From assembly GCA_964624145.1 (NCBI GenBank), contig CAZUXT010000002.1:151924-215923 (forward strand): DNA of 64,000 bases, read 5' to 3'. This DNA is from WJMT01 sp964624145 (GTDB lineage Bacteria; Acidobacteriota; Aminicenantia; Aminicenantales; Aminicenantaceae). The position numbers and the translations under genes are program-made. Below the pieces are notes generated by a model. The model was not told the origin of the DNA. It searched no databases and was given only the letters and a program-made list of their open reading frames with translations. Positions 51,259 through 61,029 of this stretch are shown in pieces; within the stretch, counting starts at the first letter, position 1; each line of letters opens with the position of its first letter.

Positions 51259-52427
51259 GAGGTTTTTCCTCTCAGGGCATCAGTAGGTTTGAGCTTAGCT
51301 ATTTTTCTTGTGGGGAGAAAACTGACAAGAGTTGTGACCACAAGAATGAGGAGTGTGGTTCCGACAACAAGACCAGCGCTGTAGACCGGGAATATTTTTT
51401 CTCCTATGGCAAATCCATAGCTGTCCATTGATTCCGGAAGCGGCCATCCTGTTTTGGCAAACCAGGTTAAAAAAGGTATTCCGTACAAAGCCGCCACCAG
51501 AGCAGCCAGCACTGCGTGCATGGCTCCTTCAATAGTAAAAAGCCTTATGACTTTGGCCCTGGTAAAACCCATGGCCATTAAAGTGCCGATTTCTTTTTTT
51601 CTTCGGAAAATCGATAAGATCTGAGTATCAAAGATGGCCAGCATAGCCAGAAGGAGCAGAATGACATAGAAGATCGAAGACCCTGATGTTTTGGTCTTCA
51701 CAAGTTGTGTTATATCTTTAATGAGAAAATCCAGACTCTTGAATTCCCATCCGCTTGCCTTGGGTGGGTCTAAGATATTTTTATCAACGACCAGGAGGGT
51801 GGCTTCCTCTTTCATATTTGAGAGTTCCCTTAATTTTTCAAGGGGGATCCATATCTGGCCCTGGTCAATGGACTGGACAGTGGTTCTCATGACCTGGACG
51901 ATAAGGGCATCCCTGGCATCAAAGGTCCCGTTTGCATCCCGCCATCTCAGTGTGACTGTGTCTCCGGCTTTAAGGCCCGTGCTCTCTGACATGCGGTTCC
52001 CGATAACAGCGGGAAGTTCTTCGGTTTCTTCTTTTAGGAAATACGAAGGAAGGGATATGATCTTCTGGTCAGGGTCGATTCCTTTTATAAGAAGGGTCGT
52101 CATTCTGCCTTCGGGATAGGCTGTGCCCTGGATGATAAGAACAGGGGTAGCCCTGCCTTTTTCAATCATGTCTGTTAACTCTTCAGGAGGTCTTCCGTGG
52201 GCGTCCTGAAGGGAGAGAGGGTCATAGGGATCGTAACTTTTGTGCCAGTACTGCCCTCCGGCATATTCCGCATCCACCAGGGAAGTCACAGCTTGATTGT
52301 TCATTCCTTTTAAAACCCCCTGCATCCAGATGATGACCACAAAAGAAAAGGAGAGAACAACGACATTCAGCCATGTCCTGAGCCCTGCTCCTATAAGGTT
52401 TCTGAATGCCAGTTTAAACAAGGTCAT
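51255..52427 (-). CDS. ABC transporter permease (FtsX/LolC-MacB type), first copy
   Basis: A 390-residue permease, same topology as its downstream partner: helix 1 (TWLNVVVLSFSFVVIIWMQG), periplasmic domain, then helices near VILLLLAMLAIFDTQIL, AVLAALVAALYGIPFL and GTTLLILVVTTLVSFLP. The coupling region FRRKKEIGTLMAMGFTRAKV is clear. Two unlike permeases plus one ATPase is the LolCDE arrangement. Confidence 0.9.
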   Translation of the reverse strand: MTLFKLAFRNLIGAGLRTWLNVVVLSFSFVVIIWMQGVLKGMNNQAVTSLVDAEYAGGQYWHKSYDPYDPLSLQDAHGRPPEELTDMIEKGRATPVLIIQGTAYPEGRMTTLLIKGIDPDQKIISLPSYFLKEETEELPAVIGNRMSESTGLKAGDTVTLRWRDANGTFDARDALIVQVMRTTVQSIDQGQIWIPLEKLRELSNMKEEATLLVVDKNILDPPKASGWEFKSLDFLIKDITQLVKTKTSGSSIFYVILLLLAMLAIFDTQILSIFRRKKEIGTLMAMGFTRAKVIRLFTIEGAMHAVLAALVAALYGIPFLTWFAKTGWPLPESMDSYGFAIGEKIFPVYSAGLVVGTTLLILVVTTLVSFLPTRKIAKLKPTDALRGKTS

Positions 52428-53143
52428 GGATTTTCTCCTTTCCTATGGGGAATGACCTGTTCGTCTTTGGCCACTCTTCCGTCAAAAAGGGTGATTTTGC
52501 GGCGCAGGTACCGGATGACTTTTTCATCATGTGTGGCGAATATGAAAGTCGTGTCCAGTTCTTCGTTCAATTTCACCATTGTTTCTAAAATATTGTAGGA
52601 ATTTTCTGCATCCAGGTTGGCCGTGGGTTCATCCGCTAATATGATGGCTGGCTCTTTGACCACGGCCCGGGCAATGGCTACCCGCTGGCACTGGCCGCCG
52701 GAAAGTTGAGCCGGTCTTGATTTGGCCCTGTCTGCCAGTCTGACCCAATCCAGGGCCTGCATCACTTTCTTTTTCCGCTCTTCATGGGTCAGTCCCAAAA
52801 GCAGCAGGGAGACCTCCACGTTTTCATAAACATTGTATACAGGGAGAAGGTTGAATGTCTGGAAGATAAAGCCTATGTGTTTTTTCCTGAGAGCGGCTGC
52901 CTGTTTGTGTGAAAGGGAACTGATTTTCTCGCCCATGACCACAGCGTCTCCTTTTGTAGGGGTATCCAGAGAGCCCACAATATTCAAAAGCGTGGTTTTC
53001 CCTGAGCCGCTGGGGCCTACGAGGCCTGCGAATTCACCGGTTTTGAATTCAAGGCTGACATGGTCAAGCGCAACCAGCTCCTTCCATCCAACCGGATAGA
53101 TTTTGACCAAATCCTGCGTTTTAATTAAAGCTGAATTCTGCAT
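52424..53143 (-). CDS. LolD/MacB-like ABC transporter ATPase
   Basis: A 239-residue ATPase. Walker A GPSGSGKTTLLNIVG, Q-loop FQTFNLLPVYNVYENV, signature LSGGQCQRVAIARA (Cys in place of the second Gln) and Walker B IILADEPTANLD. ATG at 53143 is preferred because AGGAAGG stands at proper distance; the longer frame begins with GTG at 53149. It energises extraction by the two permeases downstream, which it overlaps. Confidence 0.93.
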   Translation of the reverse strand: MQNSALIKTQDLVKIYPVGWKELVALDHVSLEFKTGEFAGLVGPSGSGKTTLLNIVGSLDTPTKGDAVVMGEKISSLSHKQAAALRKKHIGFIFQTFNLLPVYNVYENVEVSLLLLGLTHEERKKKVMQALDWVRLADRAKSRPAQLSGGQCQRVAIARAVVKEPAIILADEPTANLDAENSYNILETMVKLNEELDTTFIFATHDEKVIRYLRRKITLFDGRVAKDEQVIPHRKGENP

Positions 53144-53160
53144 TGGCACCTTCCTCTCGG

Positions 53161-54303
53161 TTAATAGTTATATACTACCATAATTTGAAATCCGGTTCCT
53201 GTAAAAAGGCTGCTTTCCGTATTTGTCTGGTAAATGAGAAATTCTTCAGGATTCCAGAATCCCATGACATATATCTGCCACCTGTCATAAGTCCTCTGCC
53301 AGTTGATAAACCTGTAAAAGTCATGATTTTCCCAGTCATAATAGACTATCCCTGAAAGGGAATCCAGCAGCCCCAAAGGATAATTGAGCGAGACAGCTGA
53401 GAACTCAAGTCTCTCGCCTGAAGAGAGAAATTCAGAACTTTGTCCGAAAATAAAATGTTCTCCCACGGCGTTAAGTCCGTTTCCGATACCAAAAGTATAA
53501 TCGATCCCTAAAGTGAGCATCTGCTGCCAGGGATAAGGAAGCCAGGAAGAATTTTGTTTGAATACAGCTCCTTCAAACCACAAACCAATACCGATATCCC
53601 ATTTACCGTCCAGGGCAAAGCGGTTTTCCGGGATATTTTGTCCGTCAGTCAGAGATATTTCCGGAAGCGTTTCCTTTATATCGATGGTGCGGTGGTGAAA
53701 GGAAAACCCAAGCTCTCCTTTCCCTGCAGGGATTTGGGCTCTTCCCCCGAATTCAGCCGTTTTATCAGAGTTTGGGATAAACTCCCACCCCTTGGTGTCG
53801 TTGTTTCCGTAAAGCCCCCACAGCCAGATATTGGCATTGTTTAAAAAGTAATAGCGCAGCAGTAATCCGTAAACGCCGTCTGTGAGCATGAGAGGATCCC
53901 TTGGGTCCATCCGGTCAAACCACATCAATGGCCGGAACATGAAGGCAGAACCAAAGTTTATTTTTTGAAGCCCCAGCCTTGCTTCAAAACGACTCGTGGA
54001 AAAACGCACCCACATTCTATAAGGCTTTATGTTACCGTCTGATTCAACATCTTTCACAGAATGAAAAGTCAGGTTCCCGTAAGCATTCAGTGAAAATTCG
54101 GCATCCAGGGTATATCCTTTATCAGAGGAGTGTTCCATGGAAAAAGCAGGGATATACCGGAGCCCCAGAAAAGGATGGACTGCTTTTTTGGCGCTTCCTG
54201 CCAGCCAGCCCGTAATCAGCCCTTTTGACTGGATTGTCTGGGGATATGAAGCACCTGCAGTGATCAGGAGCATCAAAATGATACATGCCGGTTTCTTTTT
54301 CAT
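53161..54303 (-). CDS. Predicted outer-membrane beta-barrel protein
   Basis: A 380-residue exported protein of no named family. The ATG at 54303 gives a clean signal peptide (KKKPACIILMLLITAGASYPQ); a longer frame begins at 54345. The rest shows amphipathic, aromatic-rich strands (SFHHRTIDIKET, WDIGIGLWFEGAVF, IDYTFGIGNGLNAVGEH) and ends with the barrel-like IMVVYNY. It lies 18 bases before the ATPase and heads the Lol-like operon, so it may be the operon's outer-membrane client or receiver, which is inference. Confidence 0.75.
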   Translation of the reverse strand: MKKKPACIILMLLITAGASYPQTIQSKGLITGWLAGSAKKAVHPFLGLRYIPAFSMEHSSDKGYTLDAEFSLNAYGNLTFHSVKDVESDGNIKPYRMWVRFSTSRFEARLGLQKINFGSAFMFRPLMWFDRMDPRDPLMLTDGVYGLLLRYYFLNNANIWLWGLYGNNDTKGWEFIPNSDKTAEFGGRAQIPAGKGELGFSFHHRTIDIKETLPEISLTDGQNIPENRFALDGKWDIGIGLWFEGAVFKQNSSWLPYPWQQMLTLGIDYTFGIGNGLNAVGEHFIFGQSSEFLSSGERLEFSAVSLNYPLGLLDSLSGIVYYDWENHDFYRFINWQRTYDRWQIYVMGFWNPEEFLIYQTNTESSLFTGTGFQIMVVYNY

Positions 54304-54452
54304 AAGAGGTTTGTATGCTCTATGCTTTGATTTTAGGTCAGACATTCTCTATGTACGTTTTTTGTTCCTCTTTTGTCAAGGCTGATTTTCGAACCAAACA
54401 TGGCAAACAGGGCCGTTTCATGATATATTCATAAAGAGTAAAGGAGGTTCCT

Positions 54453-56126
54453 ATGAACAAAGACCACACGTTAGAAAGCAGGCCTTCCCTGATTCCCATT
54501 GAGCAGATCGCAGCCAAGATCGGGATAGGCAAAGATGAACTGGAGTACTATGGAAAGTACAAGGCGAAAATAAACAGAGAAGACAATTATAATCCCGAAG
54601 GAAGGAGGGGAAAGCTGGTCATGGTGACCGCTATGACTCCAACTCCCTCCGGAGAAGGGAAAACCCTTACCACTATTGGCCTTGCGGACACACTGAACAG
54701 CATGAAGAAAAAAACGACCGCAGCCCTCCGGGAACCTTCCTTAGGGCCGGTGTTCGGTCTCAAAGGAGGCGCCACCGGAGGCGGGAAAGCCCGGGTCGAA
54801 CCTTCGGATGAAATCAATCTTCATTTCACTGCTGACCTTCACGCCGTCACATCTGCTCATAATCTTCTTGCAGCCATGGTGGACAACCGACTGCATTTTG
54901 ACGGGCCTGGAGGCCTACTGGACTGCAGGCGTGTGACCTGGAAACGTGTCTTGGACGTGGATGACCGGGTTCTCAGAGAAGTAATAGTGGGGATCGGCGG
55001 TCCTCTCAGAGGCATCGCCAGGGAAACAGGGATGGATATAACCGCCGCTTCTGAAGTCATGGCTATTCTTTGTCTTTCCAAAAACATAAAGGATTTGAAA
55101 GAAAGGCTGGGTAATATCACGATTGGTTATTCTTCTGAGAGAAAACCTGTTTTTGCCCGCCAGATCAACGCACAGGGTTCTATGGCCGCTCTTCTCAAAG
55201 ATGCCATGAAACCCAATATTGTCCAGACCCTTGAAGGGACGCCTGCTTTGGTTCACGGAGGTCCTTTTGCCAATATTGCCCATGGGACCAACACGGTAAT
55301 AGCCACCCGGATGGCGCTTCAGCTTTCTGACTACGTGGTCACAGAAACGGGATTCGGTTCAGACCTGGGTGCGGAGAAATTTTTCAATATCGTAGTAAGA
55401 ACGGGTCATATTCCTCCGCCGGATGCCGTGGTTCTGGTCGCAACCGTGAGAGCGCTGAAACATCATGCGGGAATCGAACGCAAAGACCTTCAGACAGAAA
55501 ATCTGGGTGCCATTGAAAAAGGATTTGAAAATTTACAGAAGCATATTGAGAATATGAAAGGTTTCGGCATTCCTCTGGTGGTGGCTGTGAATCGGTTCAC
55601 TTCGGATACGGATGCGGAGATAGAAAGAGTAAAATACCTCTGCCAGGGAGAAAACACTAGAGCGGCGGAAAGCCGGCTTTGGGCTGAAGGAAGCGAGGGG
55701 GGAAAAGAATTGGGAGAACAGGTCATGGAGGCAGCGGATAAGGACAAACCGGACTTTAAACACACCTATGAATCAAATATATCGTTTGTAGAAAAAATCG
55801 AAAAAGTGGCCAGAAACATCTACGGGGCCAAGTCAGTGGCCATGGAAGGAAAAATACGAAGGAAGATCCAGCGTATTGAAGAAGAGGGCTTCAAGGAACT
55901 TCCCATATGCATTGCCAAAACCCAGGCATCCCTGTCAGATGACAAAGAGCTTCTGGGGAGGCCTGAAGATTTCATTCTGATAGTGACCGATGTTTCGGTC
56001 AGTTCCGGAGCCGGATTTGTTGTGGTGTACTGCGGGGATATCATGACCATGCCAGGGCTTCCCAAGACGCCGGCTGCGGAACGCATTGACATCACTGATG
56101 ATGGAGAAATAACCGGCCTTAAATAA
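54453..56126 (+). CDS. fhs: Formate-tetrahydrofolate ligase
   Basis: A 557-residue ATP-dependent ligase making 10-formyl-THF from formate. It has the P-loop TPTPSGEGKTLTTIGL, GVLxG-region equivalents EPSLGPVFGLKGGATGGG, and TALVHGGPFANIAHG. The ribosome site AAAGGAGG is strong. It stands alone on the plus strand, divergent from the Lol-like operon and convergent with ccsA. In acetogens it belongs to the Wood-Ljungdahl methyl branch, but no other branch genes are here, so one-carbon supply for purines is the modest reading. Confidence 0.96.
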   Translation: MNKDHTLESRPSLIPIEQIAAKIGIGKDELEYYGKYKAKINREDNYNPEGRRGKLVMVTAMTPTPSGEGKTLTTIGLADTLNSMKKKTTAALREPSLGPVFGLKGGATGGGKARVEPSDEINLHFTADLHAVTSAHNLLAAMVDNRLHFDGPGGLLDCRRVTWKRVLDVDDRVLREVIVGIGGPLRGIARETGMDITAASEVMAILCLSKNIKDLKERLGNITIGYSSERKPVFARQINAQGSMAALLKDAMKPNIVQTLEGTPALVHGGPFANIAHGTNTVIATRMALQLSDYVVTETGFGSDLGAEKFFNIVVRTGHIPPPDAVVLVATVRALKHHAGIERKDLQTENLGAIEKGFENLQKHIENMKGFGIPLVVAVNRFTSDTDAEIERVKYLCQGENTRAAESRLWAEGSEGGKELGEQVMEAADKDKPDFKHTYESNISFVEKIEKVARNIYGAKSVAMEGKIRRKIQRIEEEGFKELPICIAKTQASLSDDKELLGRPEDFILIVTDVSVSSGAGFVVVYCGDIMTMPGLPKTPAAERIDITDDGEITGLK

Positions 56127-56139
56127 TAATCAACCTTGA

Positions 56140-56958
56140 TTATAAATAGCTGTGCAATCCGGCTAAAAGGTAATTCACTCCAAAATAAGTAAATAGAGCA
56201 GCCACAAATCCAATCACAGCTATAATGGCAGATCGCTTTCCCTTCCAGCCCATGACCAGCCGGGTGTGGAGATAGAGAGCGAACACAAACCATGTGATAA
56301 GGCTCCAGACTTCCTTTGGGTCCCATCCCCAGTACCTTCCCCAGGCCTTATAAGCCCAGATCATTCCGAAGACCAGCCCTCCCAGAGTGAAGAGAGGGAA
56401 TCCCACGGCAATACATTTGTAGGATAAAAAGTCCAGCCTTTCAGGAGTGAGGTCTTTTTTTTGCTTGAACCGGGCTGATTTTTTGGATTCTGTTATGAGA
56501 TACAGGATACTGGTCACAAAGGCCATGGCGAAAAAAGCTTCTCCCAGAAGAGTGACAGAAACATGCAGCCACAGCCAGTAGCTCTGCAGGGCGGGCATAA
56601 GAGGTCTGGCCTCTTTGGGCATCAGGGGGGATGATGCAAGGGCCATGAGCACGATGATGATCAGTATGAAATAGGGTCCTGCTTTTCTTATCTTGTATTT
56701 CCCTTCCATTGATACATAGACAAAAGCCCCGCACCAGGCAAGAAAGGAGAGGGATTCATACATATTGGTAAACGGAGCATGGCCGCTTTCCACTGTTCTT
56801 GCTATGAGGGCGGCGGTGTGTATGATAAATCCTGCAAAGATGATTTGATAACCTGTCCGGGCCCACTTTTCTTTTTCCGAGAACAGATAAACAAAGAGAA
56901 AGGCGGCTGAAACCGAATACAAGATAAAGGAAATCAAAAAGAGAGCGCTCTCCGTCAT
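56140..56958 (-). CDS. ccsA: Cytochrome c assembly protein CcsA/CcsB (heme exporter)
   Basis: A 272-residue membrane protein with about eight helices and the heme-handling motif WGWDPKEVWSLITW. Conserved histidines lie in GHAPFTNMYESL, YWLWLHVS and LYLHTRLVMGWKG. With ResB it forms the System II synthase that exports heme and attaches it to apocytochromes c. The start overlaps the resB stop (ATGA). CcdA, the third System II part, may be represented by the fusion protein at 9135. Confidence 0.95.
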   Translation of the reverse strand: MTESALFLISFILYSVSAAFLFVYLFSEKEKWARTGYQIIFAGFIIHTAALIARTVESGHAPFTNMYESLSFLAWCGAFVYVSMEGKYKIRKAGPYFILIIIVLMALASSPLMPKEARPLMPALQSYWLWLHVSVTLLGEAFFAMAFVTSILYLITESKKSARFKQKKDLTPERLDFLSYKCIAVGFPLFTLGGLVFGMIWAYKAWGRYWGWDPKEVWSLITWFVFALYLHTRLVMGWKGKRSAIIAVIGFVAALFTYFGVNYLLAGLHSYL

Positions 56959-58298
56959 CCTGATCTCCTGAACGATTGGAGTATGCTATCAAATTCCCCT
57001 TTAAACGAATCCTTTGCCTTTTTTGCCGTTCCTCCTGCAGAGACCCTGGTGTGCTGGTCTTCTTGCTGTATCAGAAATCTCAGTTGCCTGGGAATAAAGT
57101 AAAAAGCCAGAAAAAGGCCGCTCATCACAAAGAAACACCCTGCCCAGATGAAAGGCACCCCCGGGTCTCTGGCTATTTGTATGACCGAATAGGGCTCTGC
57201 TTTAAAATCCTTGAATTCTAAGGACAGAACCGAATCCCTTTGGGGACTCCTGGTGTTAAACTCAGGGTATTTCAGGAACAGCCATCCGGAGAACACAATC
57301 TCTCTTTTTTCCGAGATTCTCACATACACAGCCGGATTATTTGGCTCAAGAGAGCGTGTGGTCACCTTGTTTTCTTTAGTGAGAACAAAATCCGGGACAA
57401 AATACACAGGTTCTATCTCAATTTCTTTTTCTTTGATGGATTTTTTCTCGCCCACTCTGGTTCTGATGGATTGGGAAAAAGCATTTTCTGTTTTTCTTTC
57501 CAGTGCAAGTTCGACTTCGGGATTTCTCCAGTTCCATCCATAGCCGCTCTGATAAAAAACAAAGCCTTTAAAGGAAAGGGGGTGATTGACTTCAATGGTT
57601 TTTGTCAGAATGTTCTTGTTGTTTTTGATGATGGAGAGAGTGCTCTTCCAGTCTTTGACACTTCCATCCTTGTAATAAAGGGTTTCGAATCGATTGAGTT
57701 TTAACGAAAAGTCAGCCCCGGGAACGGATTTTGTTTCTTCCGCAGCAAGCGCTACATTTTCTCTGAAACCAGCGGCCCCGCTTATAAAGCCTCCTAAAAT
57801 CACGATCAAAATTCCCAAATGAACGATATCGGATCCGAAAAGCCCCAAAAATCTTTTGCGGCCGAGGAGAAAGAGACGTCCCTGGGTTGATTGCCCTTGA
57901 ACCTTATAGCCTTTTGAGCTCAGAATTTCCTTAAGCCTTTTTTCTGCCTGGGGAACAGATTGGGGGCATGTAAATGATTTTTTTAGGCTCAGCGTCTCCA
58001 GTTTCTTTTCTTCGGTCATTATTTGAGGTTTGAATGCCTGCGTGATTTTTTTCTTGATGCGGGTGAGGGAGCAGACAATGATATTTATAGAGAACAGAAC
58101 CAACAAAAAAAGATACAAGGGGGATTGGTAGAGACGCGTTATCCCCGATTTTATAAGAAAAGGTGCCCAATCCCCGTATTTTTCTGTATAGGCTTCAACA
58201 CTTCTTCCTTGGGGTATAAGGGTACCCAGGGTGGTGGCGAGAGTGATAACGATGAGCAGGAATATGGAGATTTTTATTGATGAAAAGAACTTTATCAC
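56955..58298 (-). CDS. resB: Cytochrome c biogenesis protein ResB (Ccs1)
   Basis: A 447-residue membrane protein: helix 1 (ISIFLLIVITLATTLGTLIPQ), helix 2 (PLYLFLLVLFSINIIVCSL), helix 3 (DIVHLGILIVILGGFISG), a large periplasmic domain with HPLSFKGFVFYQSGYGW, and a last helix (GVPFIWAGCFFVMSGLFLAF). It is the partner of CcsA. The start codon is GTG without a clear ribosome site. A cytochrome c of this organism is implied, though none is in the window. Confidence 0.94.
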   Translation of the reverse strand: MIKFFSSIKISIFLLIVITLATTLGTLIPQGRSVEAYTEKYGDWAPFLIKSGITRLYQSPLYLFLLVLFSINIIVCSLTRIKKKITQAFKPQIMTEEKKLETLSLKKSFTCPQSVPQAEKRLKEILSSKGYKVQGQSTQGRLFLLGRKRFLGLFGSDIVHLGILIVILGGFISGAAGFRENVALAAEETKSVPGADFSLKLNRFETLYYKDGSVKDWKSTLSIIKNNKNILTKTIEVNHPLSFKGFVFYQSGYGWNWRNPEVELALERKTENAFSQSIRTRVGEKKSIKEKEIEIEPVYFVPDFVLTKENKVTTRSLEPNNPAVYVRISEKREIVFSGWLFLKYPEFNTRSPQRDSVLSLEFKDFKAEPYSVIQIARDPGVPFIWAGCFFVMSGLFLAFYFIPRQLRFLIQQEDQHTRVSAGGTAKKAKDSFKGEFDSILQSFRRSG

Positions 58299-58313
58299 TG
58301 ATTTGGAGGCTCT

Positions 58314-58505
58314 TTATCCTCTATTCCACCGCTCCAGCATTGGGATGACAACGCTGAATATAACAGCAAATAAAAGCGATGTCTCCCAGTCTATCTGAGC
58401 CTCACCATGCGCTATAAGGCTCCACAGCAGTGTGACCACTCCGGCTACAACGAATGTTATGACAAAAGTGACAAAAAAATTTAAAAACCAGCCTCTCTTT
58501 TTCAC
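58314..58505 (-). CDS. Small two-helix membrane protein, unknown
   Basis: A 63-residue protein starting with GTG at 58505 (GGAGGAAAA just before). Two hydrophobic segments, FFVTFVITFVVAGVVTLLWSL and TSLLFAVIFSVVIPML, are joined by a short loop with acidic residues. It stands 15 bases upstream of resB and is likely co-transcribed. I do not recognise a family; a tiny accessory of envelope or cytochrome assembly is possible but unproven. Confidence 0.65.
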   Translation of the reverse strand: MKKRGWFLNFFVTFVITFVVAGVVTLLWSLIAHGEAQIDWETSLLFAVIFSVVIPMLERWNRG

Positions 58506-58626
58506 TTTTCCTCCTCCTATGCTTGCTCTCAATAAATATCTTTAATATTTTCCTTAATCCCAAATACCATATCAATATCTTTATTATAGCGCAAGATAGA
58601 AACAGCAGCCATAATCCCAAAAACAA

Positions 58627-59460
58627 TCATTTTTTTGGGCTGGAAGTTTTTTGGAAGGCATACACATCCTGATGATTGTCCCAGCCTCTGTTTTTATGGT
58701 AGATAAGCTTTACTTTATCTCCAAAAAATTGGTCTACAGTCTCATTAACAAAAACCTGAGAACAGATTGAAATTCCATAATTGGATTGACCCGGGTATGG
58801 CTTGAAATAAAATCCACTGTTTTCAATTTGATTTTTGATATCATCCGGATTGAGGTCATCCAAACCATAGGAATTCAATTGATTTAAGCATTCTTTACCG
58901 TGGGCGGTGAAAAGGATGATTCCCTTTTCTTTTAGTGATGAAACCAATGTCATGAGTAGGTCTTTAAAATCCTTAGAATTGATGTGAGTGAACAAAGAAC
59001 CGACCCAAACAAGGTCATAGGATATTGGGAATTTCACTTTTTTGAAATTCTTATCTGATTGAACAGGAATGACGTTAAATTCTTTTTTACAGAATTTTAA
59101 AGCATGTTGGTCTATATCGCCACCGTAAACGTCAGCCTGTGGGAATGCTTTTTTGATAAATCTCAGGACTCTTCCGTATCCACAGGGAAAATCCAAAATG
59201 TTTGAGATTTCCTCAAGAGCCATATCCGCTTCATTCATGGCGGACTCGATGAGTTTCGCCGCAGATATACCCACACTTTTGTAATGATCGCTGTTGTTTT
59301 TTATCAGGCTTTGATCATTAAAGTGAATATGGCCTGGAATGCCCGGGTATTTTCTATAACCCATAAAAACCTTTTTGATATAGAATCGAATTGATTTGGA
59401 TATTTTGAGCAGGAGCTGGTTCTTATTTAAAAATTTTTTTATTGATTTCTTAGTTATCAA
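58627..59460 (-). CDS. Class I SAM-dependent methyltransferase
   Basis: A 277-residue methyltransferase. The SAM loop reads ILDFPCGYGRVLRFI, with VYGGDIDQHALKFCKKEF and YDLVWVGSLFTHI further on. The substrate is unknown; the basic N-terminal 45 residues have no clear match. TTG at 59460 with GGAG five bases upstream is chosen over TTG at 59487, which lacks a ribosome site. No ATG start exists before the conserved part. It is low in G+C by eye compared with neighbours. Confidence 0.82.
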   Translation of the reverse strand: MITKKSIKKFLNKNQLLLKISKSIRFYIKKVFMGYRKYPGIPGHIHFNDQSLIKNNSDHYKSVGISAAKLIESAMNEADMALEEISNILDFPCGYGRVLRFIKKAFPQADVYGGDIDQHALKFCKKEFNVIPVQSDKNFKKVKFPISYDLVWVGSLFTHINSKDFKDLLMTLVSSLKEKGIILFTAHGKECLNQLNSYGLDDLNPDDIKNQIENSGFYFKPYPGQSNYGISICSQVFVNETVDQFFGDKVKLIYHKNRGWDNHQDVYAFQKTSSPKK

Positions 59461-59596
59461 TTTATCTCCGGCTTTATTGACTGGCAAACAGGTTATTTGT
59501 GTTTTTGATTATAATTTCTGTGCATATATTTCACAACCTTAAAAATTCTATGATTGTATGGTTGGTGTTTTGGGCTGAGGTGGAAAAATAAATTAT

Positions 59597-61000
59597 TTAG
59601 TCTGAACTCATAAGATAATCATGTATAGATTTTGCGGCTCGCTGGCCCGCTCCCATGGCACTGATTACTGTAGCTGAGCCACTGACTATATCCCCTCCAG
59701 CCCAGACTCCTGGTTTTGTTGTTTTTCCTGTTTTTTCGTCAGCAATAATCGTGCCTTTCTTTGTGAATTCAAGATCTTTATCGCTGGCTACAATGAGAGG
59801 ATTAGGAGTAGTGCCTAAGGCTACGACTGCAATATCCACATGCATAATAAACTCACTGTCAGAAATTGTAATAGGACGCCGTCGGCCGCTTTTATCTGGT
59901 TCCCCTAATTTCATTTTATGGCATTCCATCCCCTCGAGCCAATACCTCTCATCGCCCAAAAATTTTTTAGGATTGGTTAAAAACCTAAATTTTATACCCT
60001 CTTCCTTGGCATTTTCTATTTCTTCCTGACGAGCCGGCATCTCTACTTCAGAGCGGCGGTACACAATAGAAACTTCATCTGAACCAAGCCGAAGGGCAGT
60101 CCTGGCAGAATCCATGGCCACATTCCCTCCTCCGATGACAGCTATCCTTTTTCCGACTTTAATAGGTGTATAATAGTCAGGGAATTTATAGGCTTTCATT
60201 AAATTGACCCGGGTTAAAAATTCATTGGCAGAATAAACACCATTGAGATTTTCTCCGGGAATATTCAAGAACATGGGCAGACCAGCTCCCACACCTATAA
60301 ACACAGCCTGGAAGTTATTGTCTAAAAGCTCGTCAATGGTCATTTTTTTGCCCACCACAGAGTCTAATTCAATTTGAACTCCCAAAGATTTCACATAGTC
60401 AATTTCACTGTTGACAATATTTTTAGGCAGTCTGAAATTTGGGATTCCATAGGTTAAAACCCCTCCAGGAATATGGAGAGCCTCGAATATGGTCACTTGA
60501 TGTCCTAATTTGGCTAAGTCAGCAGATACGGTCAGACCAGCTGGTCCAGCTCCCACCACCGCTACTTGTTTCCCTGTTGGTTTTAGTTTTATAAATGATT
60601 GACCAGAAGATTTCAAATGCTCTTGTTCCCAATCCGCAACATAGCGTTCCAAACGACCAATGGCGATGGGAGCGCCCTTTTTGGAAAAAACACATTTTTC
60701 TTCGCACTGGACCTCCTGAGGGCAAACTCTCCCACATATACCAGGAAGGCTGTTTTTTTCTTTAAGTATTTTTAAGGCTTCGGGCATATCATCATCCTTT
60801 ATAGCCTTAATAAATCCAGGAATGTTTATCTCTACAGGGCATCCTTCAATACAGGTCGGATTTGGACATTGAATGCAGCGGTCTGCTTCATTTTTTGATT
60901 GTTGTGAGTTATAGCCCAGAGCCACTTCATCAAAATTTTTAATCCGAATATTTGGTTTTTGTTTAGGCATTGGGACTCTGTTAAGGTTGATTTTTTCCAT
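59597..61000 (-). CDS. nfnB: NfnB / NADPH-dependent glutamate synthase small-subunit family
   Basis: A 467-residue flavoprotein. N-terminal [4Fe-4S] ligands (CIQCPNPTCIEGCPV and CGRVCPQEVQCEEKC), an FAD site (VAVVGAGPAGLTVSADLA) and an NAD(P) site (IAVIGGGNVAMDSARTALRLG). Next to the NfnA-like gene it should form the electron-bifurcating NADH-dependent ferredoxin:NADP oxidoreductase; without that partner it would be read as GltD. The two genes are 29 bases apart. Confidence 0.92.
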   Translation of the reverse strand: MEKINLNRVPMPKQKPNIRIKNFDEVALGYNSQQSKNEADRCIQCPNPTCIEGCPVEINIPGFIKAIKDDDMPEALKILKEKNSLPGICGRVCPQEVQCEEKCVFSKKGAPIAIGRLERYVADWEQEHLKSSGQSFIKLKPTGKQVAVVGAGPAGLTVSADLAKLGHQVTIFEALHIPGGVLTYGIPNFRLPKNIVNSEIDYVKSLGVQIELDSVVGKKMTIDELLDNNFQAVFIGVGAGLPMFLNIPGENLNGVYSANEFLTRVNLMKAYKFPDYYTPIKVGKRIAVIGGGNVAMDSARTALRLGSDEVSIVYRRSEVEMPARQEEIENAKEEGIKFRFLTNPKKFLGDERYWLEGMECHKMKLGEPDKSGRRRPITISDSEFIMHVDIAVVALGTTPNPLIVASDKDLEFTKKGTIIADEKTGKTTKPGVWAGGDIVSGSATVISAMGAGQRAAKSIHDYLMSSD

Positions 61001-61029
61001 AATGACTCCAATCTAAAATAGCCGCTGCA

